Assembly: GCF_007489275.1 (NCBI RefSeq)
Contig: NZ_VLNR01000028.1
Coordinates: 1-64,000, forward strand
Reading direction: 5' to 3'
Source of the DNA: Aquimarina algiphila
Lineage (GTDB): Bacteria > Bacteroidota > Bacteroidia > Flavobacteriales > Flavobacteriaceae
Length of the DNA: 64,000 bases
Part shown: one piece after another, positions 26,112-32,070 of the stretch
How the letters are laid out: every line of letters starts with the position of its first letter
Position numbering within the stretch: position 1 is the first letter of the stretch
Translations under genes and position numbers: made by a program
Notes under the pieces: model-generated
Told to the model about the DNA's origin: nothing
The model's database searches: none
Seen by the model: only the letters and a program-made list of their open reading frames with translations

Positions 26112-26339
26112 TTATATGATGTACATAATGTGTAGGGTTGAATCCATCGGGTCAAACGACTTGGCATTATGTGGTTTTCCAACAAAGGGATACGATTTTG
26201 CGTCACCAGCAGCAAGTGGTATTCCATTCACCATTACTGGAGAGTTCCCAATGTTTTTTACGGATGCAAATAGAAACCCTAATGGGATTTCCCCTGCATC
26301 ACTAAAAACTTGTTCTATAGTTTCAGCTAGTACGTCCAT
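26112..26339 (-). CDS. Small hypothetical protein
   Basis: This 75-residue protein is largely beta with a central VKNIGNSPVMVNGIPLAAGD pattern, as found in small beta-sandwich or tail-completion-like proteins (...NxGxxxVxVNGxxLxxGxS). It overlaps the start of the basic protein gene by 17 bases. It may be a capsid cement or vertex protein. No TM or charge bias is present, unlike its neighbours. Confidence 0.5.
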   Translation of the reverse strand: MDVLAETIEQVFSDAGEIPLGFLFASVKNIGNSPVMVNGIPLAAGDAKSYPFVGKPHNAKSFDPMDSTLHIMYII

Positions 26340-27102
26340 TTGCTTCTATTTTAGTTTTCATTTTATACATTACAAATCCTGTTACCACAAGCCCTAAAAC
26401 AGCAACTCCAATGATGTTTTGCATCTTTCTTTTGTCACTACGTTTCTCTGGTTTTTTCTCTTTTTCATTTCTATCCATTACTTCCATATTTGATGCGCTC
26501 ATATTTTCTGCTACTATCGGTAGTTCTTCCCCCATTAGTGGGATAGTTCCCTTTGGAGTTCTTCTACGCATAATAGGTGTAGATCTACGTTTACGACTTC
26601 CATATCTTCTTTTGTACGGAATGACTATATCCCTTGATACTTTCGGTTTTTTCCTTTTATTAGGAATAGATACAGATGGTCTTGTACGCTTTCTTGGATC
26701 GCCTGGCATAATAGGAGTTCCCTTAAAAATTGGCTTTCTAATCCCTATCTTTGAAATCCCTCTATTCCTTTCCAAGTCTCTGTGAACCGGATTACCAAAT
26801 TTGATTGGTGGCATCCGAAATGGCTTTTTAATGGTTCCAGATCTTGAAACCATTCTGTTTCTGAAGGGGCGACCAATAGGTCTTCGATATCGCTTATCAA
26901 GTGTTCTTACTGGACGGGTTCTACGCCTTCTTCTACCAATCCCAATGGAACGTAATATCCTTGTTTTGGGATGTTTACGAAACAATTTGCGTAATCGTCT
27001 TCGGTTCTTTCTTTTTCGAAGTTTATGACGAACCACATGATGCAAAAACGGATCATATTCGGTAGTGTCAAATTCATCTATATCTATAGGGTATTCAATC
27101 AT
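26323..27102 (-). CDS. Extremely arginine-rich protein with C-terminal TM
   Basis: This 259-residue protein is dominated by Arg and Lys from about residue 25 to 190 (HKLRKRKNRRRLRKLFRKHP, then TLDKRYRRPIGRPFRNR). A more acidic linker and a TM helix near the C-terminus (about 231-248, VAVLGLVVTGFVMYK) follow. It resembles a nucleic-acid-condensing core protein fixed to a membrane. The neighbouring 162-aa protein has the same plan on a smaller scale. No enzymatic motif exists. A DNA-organising virion protein is likely but inferred. Confidence 0.6.
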   Translation of the reverse strand: MIEYPIDIDEFDTTEYDPFLHHVVRHKLRKRKNRRRLRKLFRKHPKTRILRSIGIGRRRRRTRPVRTLDKRYRRPIGRPFRNRMVSRSGTIKKPFRMPPIKFGNPVHRDLERNRGISKIGIRKPIFKGTPIMPGDPRKRTRPSVSIPNKRKKPKVSRDIVIPYKRRYGSRKRRSTPIMRRRTPKGTIPLMGEELPIVAENMSASNMEVMDRNEKEKKPEKRSDKRKMQNIIGVAVLGLVVTGFVMYKMKTKIEANGRTS

Positions 27103-27126
27103 ATCTTTTTCTTTTGAATGTTAAGA

Positions 27127-27882
27127 TTATCTACCAGATATCGGTTGAACTGGAGCTGGCATAGGTGGATATAAAGGCTTTGAGTTAGATTTAGCCATTA
27201 CGACACCAATGATCGCCAAGAGTGCAATTCCACCACCTGCCATTAACATCGTATTGGTTTGCTTTTTCTTGGCTGCTGCTTCTCTTTCCCTTTGTCTTTT
27301 GGCTTCTTCCTCTCGTCTTCTTCGGTCGGCTTCTTCTCTTTGCCTACGTGCTTCTGCTTCTCTTCGTCTGCGCTCGGCTGCTTGTCGCATTTCCCGCATT
27401 CTACGTTCCATATCTCGTTTAGCCTGCGCAGCTTGTGCAGAAGCTCTACGTCTTGCAGCAGCTTGTGATGCTGCAAGTGCAGCAGCATTTCCACCACCAC
27501 CTCTACTTCGTCTACGTCTTTTCTTTTTGAAAAGTCCACCAACAATACCAATTGCTCCTTTTGCAAGCGCTCCCCAAAATTCATCTTCGTCTTCCTCTCC
27601 ATCATCATAGGAACTAAAATTGCTTCGCTCCAAGGCAAGCATTTCTTTACCTTGATATTGAATATGGATCGTTAGTAGTTTGCCTAAATCATCTTCAAAC
27701 TTTTGATTATTTGATTTTAGCAATTCCACCACTTCATCTATAATTTGATTTCTGTTAGGTGTACCTTTGAAAGTGATTCCATATTTTGCCAATAAACCAA
27801 TGACAGGTTTAGGTTTGGTCAGGATCAAATGACTGATTAGATTAATAGAATCATTATATTTTTTTTGAAAACTCTGTTTCAT
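27127..27882 (-). CDS. Coiled-coil structural protein with C-terminal TM
   Basis: This 251-residue protein has a globular N-terminal domain (about 5-75: NLISHLILTKPKPVIGLLAK, then DEVVELLKSNNQKFEDDL), an acidic segment and a KKKRRRRSRGG basic patch. A long Ala/Arg/Glu coiled coil (about 135-210) and one TM helix (about 213-230) follow. The N-terminal domain appears related to that of the next upstream gene (DPIRKIIFDCGYEVPED, VKATKELIQKNGKSVISEVL). A rod linking a shell to a membrane would fit. Confidence 0.6.
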   Translation of the reverse strand: MKQSFQKKYNDSINLISHLILTKPKPVIGLLAKYGITFKGTPNRNQIIDEVVELLKSNNQKFEDDLGKLLTIHIQYQGKEMLALERSNFSSYDDGEEDEDEFWGALAKGAIGIVGGLFKKKRRRRSRGGGGNAAALAASQAAARRRASAQAAQAKRDMERRMREMRQAAERRRREAEARRQREEADRRRREEEAKRQREREAAAKKKQTNTMLMAGGGIALLAIIGVVMAKSNSKPLYPPMPAPVQPISGR

Positions 27883-27901
27883 CTCTTACTCTTTAAATTA
27901 A

Positions 27902-28549
27902 TTATGAATTACCAATGCGAGTAGCGCCTACCAGATACCCTGCGATAAATACCACGCTTAAAAGCACTAGTTCATCTTTTCCAAATACAGATGTTTTTTG
28001 GGGTTCTGAAACAGCGGGTGTTGTATCTTTATCTTTTTCAGTAAGCTTTCTTTGACGCATTTCATTCCAAACCATTTGAACTTCCGATGCCAACTTCTGA
28101 TCTTCTGGATTGGCATTAGATTTTTTTACAATTCGGTCATAATAGCTTTTAACTTCCTTGTCGCTTGCATCTGAAAATTGATCCAAGAAACTATCTTCGT
28201 CACCAGATCCATTGTAGTTCGAATGTCCACACTCTCCACAAAAATTGTCTTCGCTATTATAGTTGTCATTACTACAAGAATTGCAGGGCTTTTTCTTCTT
28301 TTTTGTATTTAGGGCTAGTATTGCCTTCTTATCTGGATGGTGCTGTAGTACTTCTGAAATTACCGATTTACCATTTTTCTGTATCAGTTCTTTGGTTGCC
28401 TTCACAAGTGTGTGCAAATCCTCTGGAACTTCGTATCCACAATCAAAAATGATTTTACGGATCGGATCAGGGTTACTAAGCACGATATAGTCAATACTAT
28501 TTTGTGCCAAGCCTTTCGTTCTATGTTTTTTTGATGTTTTCATAAGCAT
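27902..28549 (-). CDS. Zinc-ribbon protein with C-terminal TM
   Basis: This protein of about 215 residues has an N-terminal helical domain akin to that of its neighbour, then a double CxxC zinc ribbon (PCNSCSND, FCGECGH). An acidic region follows, with a TM helix at the C-terminus (LVLLSVVFIAGYLVGA). I start it at 28549 or 28543 rather than the longer 28579, because a terminator hairpin at 28573-28609 with its T-run would otherwise cover the beginning of the gene. The zinc ribbon may bind protein or DNA. The TM tail matches the surrounding set. Confidence 0.6.
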   Translation of the reverse strand: MLMKTSKKHRTKGLAQNSIDYIVLSNPDPIRKIIFDCGYEVPEDLHTLVKATKELIQKNGKSVISEVLQHHPDKKAILALNTKKKKKPCNSCSNDNYNSEDNFCGECGHSNYNGSGDEDSFLDQFSDASDKEVKSYYDRIVKKSNANPEDQKLASEVQMVWNEMRQRKLTEKDKDTTPAVSEPQKTSVFGKDELVLLSVVFIAGYLVGATRIGNS

Positions 28550-28561
28550 GTATTTTGTGAT

Positions 28562-28609
28562 TAAAAAAAGATCAGCCAAAGCCTTGGAATATTCCTATCG
28601 CTTTGGCTG
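28562..28609 (-). terminator. Intrinsic terminator after capsid-candidate gene
   Basis: On the - strand a 10-bp stem (CAGCCAAAGC with GCTTTGGCTG, 17-base loop) is followed by GAT and seven T residues. It lies 30 bases after the stop of the acidic/arginine-rich structural gene and before the zinc-ribbon gene. A terminator inside an otherwise gapless operon usually marks a gene transcribed at a much higher level, as is normal for a major capsid gene. Confidence 0.7.
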
Positions 28610-28638
28610 TATCACTTTTGTAAGCTTGCTTATAGCAA

Positions 28639-29541
28639 CTATCTCAATCTACGTCTACGTAGACTTGATATTGGATATCGACGTCTTGGTCTATATCTGC
28701 GTACTGGTCTTCTACGAACTCGTCTACGTCTTCGTGGACGGATTCCAAAGGCAGTCTGCCTTTTTCTTCTACGGATCAAATCGATCTGTGGTAGACCAGT
28801 AGTTCTTGGAACTCTTGATAATTCCGCCACATTATTACCTTTTAACAGGTTACCCATATTCGCTCTCGCCTTGATGGTAAAAGTGAATACTGCCGTAGTA
28901 TCTGGATTAACAGTTACACGCAAAGAATCCTGTCCTGTAACATTCAATTCGAAGTTGTCATCATCAATCAATTGTTGTGTAAAATTCTGAGGGCTAGTAG
29001 CATTACGTGGCTGGTACACACGGATAGTATTCGATCCTGCTGCCGTTCTTTTTGTCAACTTTAATACGTTGTCAAATTGTAACGGATTTGATACAGAATA
29101 CTTCATCCCTGAAATCTTAAAAGGATTCGCCTTAGATTCCTCACGAACTTCCTTATGACTCGATTCCTCAACCGTAACTGTTACACCAGCAGGCTGCGCT
29201 GCTTCCTCATTTCCTCCAAACACAACCGCTTCAGCTTGATCACCAGAAGTGTTTTTTACCACTACGGTAAGGGTTCTATCATTGGGATCTATTTTACCAA
29301 TGGAAGTACGGGTGTAATCATCGTAACCATCTTCCTCAAAATCATCTACATACTCATCTTCGTATTCCTCATCGTAATCGTCATACCCATCCTCATTTCC
29401 TTCAAAACCTGAATCGAAATCATCCTCGTCTTCGTCGTCGTAGTCATCATACCCATCATGCATATCCATATCTCCATCATAATCATCAAAACGATCTTCT
29501 GCATCGTCTTGATATCTCATTAGTTCATCGTAATCGTTCAT
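28639..29541 (-). CDS. Candidate major structural (capsid) protein
   Basis: This 300-residue protein has three parts. Residues 1-75 are extremely acidic and tyrosine-rich (Asp/Glu/Tyr repeats). Residues about 85-245 form a beta-rich core (RTLTVVVKNTSGDQAEAVVF, TIRVYQPRNATSPQNFTQQL, DSLRVTVNPDTTAVFTFTIK). Residues about 250-300 are arginine-rich (RRRRRVRRRPVRRYRPRRR). No known family is recognised. The reasons to see it as the main shell protein are its first large position in the virion operon, its own terminator downstream, a structured leader upstream, and a beta core of jelly-roll size flanked by oppositely charged arms. It could also be a nucleoprotein. Confidence 0.5.
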   Translation of the reverse strand: MNDYDELMRYQDDAEDRFDDYDGDMDMHDGYDDYDDEDEDDFDSGFEGNEDGYDDYDEEYEDEYVDDFEEDGYDDYTRTSIGKIDPNDRTLTVVVKNTSGDQAEAVVFGGNEEAAQPAGVTVTVEESSHKEVREESKANPFKISGMKYSVSNPLQFDNVLKLTKRTAAGSNTIRVYQPRNATSPQNFTQQLIDDDNFELNVTGQDSLRVTVNPDTTAVFTFTIKARANMGNLLKGNNVAELSRVPRTTGLPQIDLIRRRKRQTAFGIRPRRRRRVRRRPVRRYRPRRRYPISSLRRRRLR

Positions 29542-29644
29542 AATAATTTGTTTGTGCTGTCATAGACAGCGTTTGACATTTCTTAATCTCAATTCTCTAA
29601 ATACTCACCATAACAAAGTGGCTATGCCACACCTCTCTAAAGGG
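29542..29644 (-). promoter_or_regulatory. Leader with two short palindromes before capsid candidate
   Basis: The 103-base gap between the first small gene and the capsid-candidate gene holds two perfect hairpins: GTGGC-TAT-GCCAC at 29618-29630 and GCTGTC-ATA-GACAGC at 29556-29570. The second lies 15 bases before the start codon. Gaps this long are rare in this operon. The region may carry an internal promoter, an mRNA-stabilising 5' hairpin or an operator. I could not define a clear Bacteroidetes -33/-7 pair here. Confidence 0.4.
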
Positions 29645-29815
29645 TTATGATTTTTTGTTAGCGATTTGTGATTTTTTAGCTGCTGCTAGTTTTTTAGCTT
29701 TTCTTTTTTCCATCCAAGGAGCTACTTGAAAAGCTCCTATTGCCGTAAAAGCTATTGCTGATACAAGGATTACTGCTCCTATAGCTTTGTAATCCAAATC
29801 TTTTTCGTTTGCCAT
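29645..29815 (-). CDS. Small inovirus-coat-like TM protein
   Basis: This 56-residue protein starts MANEKDLDYKAIGAVILVSA. It has an acidic N-terminus, one TM helix of about 24 residues (10-33) and a strongly basic C-terminus (MEKRKAKKLAAAKKSQIANK). That charge-TM-charge layout is the one used by filamentous-phage coat proteins and by small lipid-associated virion proteins. It is the first gene of the virion operon. It is too short for most gene callers' defaults, but the frame, position and topology support it. Confidence 0.6.
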   Translation of the reverse strand: MANEKDLDYKAIGAVILVSAIAFTAIGAFQVAPWMEKRKAKKLAAAKKSQIANKKS

Positions 29816-30010
29816 TTCTCTAGTGTATTATTTGTGAATATTTGGCTTGGTTTCTAAACCTTTGACCGCTAAATTCAGCAGGTATTTTGGGAAAAACACG
29901 CAACTTTTTTGCTACGGGGCATTAGAAAAAGGAAGGATTCAGGAATGATAGTAAATGGGCATTTATACAGCGTAGTAAAACTTTTTTGACATCACTTGTA
30001 TTGATCATTT
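29816..30010. promoter_or_regulatory. Divergent promoter region between virion operon and KAP NTPase gene
   Basis: This 195-base gap separates the divergent starts of the virion operon (-) and the KAP NTPase gene (+), so it must hold both promoters or their equivalents. On the + strand TTTTTTGACATC around 29982 and TATCTTAG at 30014 are imperfect matches to Bacteroidetes -33 and -7 elements. If used, they would favour the second ATG at 30026 for the NTPase. I see no clear matching pair on the - strand and no long repeat. Confidence 0.4.
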
Positions 30011-32008
30011 ATGTATCTTAGAAATATGAAAGAAATAAAACAAGCCATCAAAAACCATCTTAGAATGGATACCCAAGGAGCTTTATTAATTTCAGGTGCT
30101 TGGGGTTCTGGAAAAACTTATTATTTAAAACAGAAATTGTTTCCAAATTTGATTGAAGAAACAGGTTATACTCCTGTGATCATTTCGCTATATGGAGAGA
30201 ACGATATAAAGAATATTACAAAAAAAATATTTCAAGGAATTTTAGCAAAGAAGGGAGATAAGATTTTAAGAACAGACTCTTGGTTATCAAGTGCATTATC
30301 TAATGGTAAAAAAATTCTTAAGTCTATCAAGATTATAAACAAATATGTAGATACTGAAGAATTATTGGAAATGGTGATGGGCAATGTTTTTGATTTAATT
30401 CATACTCACAATATCGCCTTGTTTTTGGATGACATGGAACGTTTGGGTGAAGGAATAAACACTAATGACTTTTTAGGCTATGTCAATGAATTATCCGAAA
30501 ACAAAGGTGGTAAGGTAATACTGGTTGCAAATAGCAAAGAAATGGATGTCTTAAAATATAGAGAAAAAACAATTTCTAAGACAATTCAATATACACCAGA
30601 TCTCCTTTCTCTTTTTGATGATGTGATTGAAGAATTTAAAGATGACCAACCTTTCTTTAGTTACTTATCATCTAACAAAAAATTTATCTTACGAACTTTA
30701 GACAGCTCCTTTGATCCTAATTTTCAATCAATTTCCGATATGTATTCCAAACGGCTAAAAGAAGACTTTAGCAATTTAAGATTTCTAAATTCAGCCTTAG
30801 AGCATTTTAAGGATATCTATACTATATTTTCCAATAAGCGTAATATAACAGAAAAAGTTTTTGATACCCAACTTAAAAATTTATGGTGTTTTATCTTAGG
30901 TATTATAATTGAAAATAGATCTTCTCACGGAATGCAACTCACGAAAGAAGATAGGAAAGGTCTTGATATAATGGGATCTCAATGGCTTTCTATTGAAAAT
31001 ATTGAATTGTTTACTGGAAATATTGATTCTATTGTTAATCAAGAAGATACACCTGAGAAAGATGATAGAACAAAATTTATAGAAAAATACTTTTCTCGTA
31101 TCTCACAAAGGTTTTTCTTTTTTGAAGAGGTTTATAAATTCATTTGCTCTGGAAGTGATATTAATGAACAAGAATTTTTTATCGATCTAGATAACAAATT
31201 TAGAATTGTTAACGATACGCTAAGCCCAGCTTACGATTTGTTAAATGAATTTATGAGTGTAAAACAAAGTCAATTTTCCGACAAAGAGTTTCCAGAAAAA
31301 TTACAACAATTGCAAAACTATATTGAGAAAGGAGATTACAATAAATACATAGACTATATAAATGTTAGTGTATATTTATTCGGATACAAAGACTATTTTG
31401 AAAACCCTAAATCAAATGATGACATAAGGAAATCTTTAGAACAAGGAGTAAGAATATTTAGGGATCGCAGTTCGTTTGATCTATCTGAGAAATTTGATAT
31501 TGAAAGGATGACAGAAGGGCAAAAAGATCCTAATGTAATTCAGTATAAAAACTTCATACTAAAGTTATTAAAAGAAAAAGTAGAAGCTACGCATAAAGAT
31601 GAAGCTTCTGTTTTAGAAAAGTTATTTATTAAATCTCCTAATGACTTTTATCAAGCTATTTATAATAATGGAAGTATCATATTTTCAAGGAACACACCCA
31701 TTTTTCATTTATTTGATTTTGAGCAAGTTACTTTAGGGATTACTAATTGGCAGGCTGAAGATTATCTGGTATTATCTTCTTTAATGAATAAGAAATATCT
31801 TAAGGGTCTAAATCTTAGAGATTTTGAAGAAGAATTTCCATTCATGTTAGAACTAATAAATCATTTTGAAGCAAAGGACACAAGCCAAAAAGTACTGTCA
31901 ATGTATTATCTTGAAACACAACTAAAACCAATTTTAGTGAAGGTTAGACAAAGAATTGAGCAATGGGATAATGCAGGGGACGATTTCAAAAGAATAGTTA
32001 CCATTTAA
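30011..32008 (+). CDS. KAP-family P-loop NTPase
   Basis: This 665-residue protein has a Walker A motif at residues 29-37 (GAWGSGKTY) and a Walker B at about 136-146 (ALFLDDMERLG). A KVILVANSKEMD sensor-like strand follows, as expected for KAP-type STAND NTPases. The C-terminal 400 residues are helical with no recognisable effector domain. There are no TM helices, unlike many KAP proteins. Such proteins occur in bacterial defence loci. Here it is divergent from the virion operon, so it may guard against competing phages or take part in element biology. A second ATG at 30026 is also possible. Confidence 0.7.
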   Translation: MYLRNMKEIKQAIKNHLRMDTQGALLISGAWGSGKTYYLKQKLFPNLIEETGYTPVIISLYGENDIKNITKKIFQGILAKKGDKILRTDSWLSSALSNGKKILKSIKIINKYVDTEELLEMVMGNVFDLIHTHNIALFLDDMERLGEGINTNDFLGYVNELSENKGGKVILVANSKEMDVLKYREKTISKTIQYTPDLLSLFDDVIEEFKDDQPFFSYLSSNKKFILRTLDSSFDPNFQSISDMYSKRLKEDFSNLRFLNSALEHFKDIYTIFSNKRNITEKVFDTQLKNLWCFILGIIIENRSSHGMQLTKEDRKGLDIMGSQWLSIENIELFTGNIDSIVNQEDTPEKDDRTKFIEKYFSRISQRFFFFEEVYKFICSGSDINEQEFFIDLDNKFRIVNDTLSPAYDLLNEFMSVKQSQFSDKEFPEKLQQLQNYIEKGDYNKYIDYINVSVYLFGYKDYFENPKSNDDIRKSLEQGVRIFRDRSSFDLSEKFDIERMTEGQKDPNVIQYKNFILKLLKEKVEATHKDEASVLEKLFIKSPNDFYQAIYNNGSIIFSRNTPIFHLFDFEQVTLGITNWQAEDYLVLSSLMNKKYLKGLNLRDFEEEFPFMLELINHFEAKDTSQKVLSMYYLETQLKPILVKVRQRIEQWDNAGDDFKRIVTI

Positions 32009-32070
32009 TTTTTAGGAGTCAATTTTCTATATTTTCTTAATTAATTTAAAATATCACAATCAGTCAAGGA

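Noticed and set aside
27209-27638. Overlapping long ORFs on both strands opposite the coiled-coil gene
   Set aside because: They are shadows of the biased Ala/Arg/Glu codons of the real - strand gene.
28548-29412. + strand ORFs opposite the acidic capsid-candidate gene
   Set aside because: They are artefacts of the repeated Asp/Glu/Tyr and Arg codons on the other strand. They give hydrophobic peptides with no gene context.
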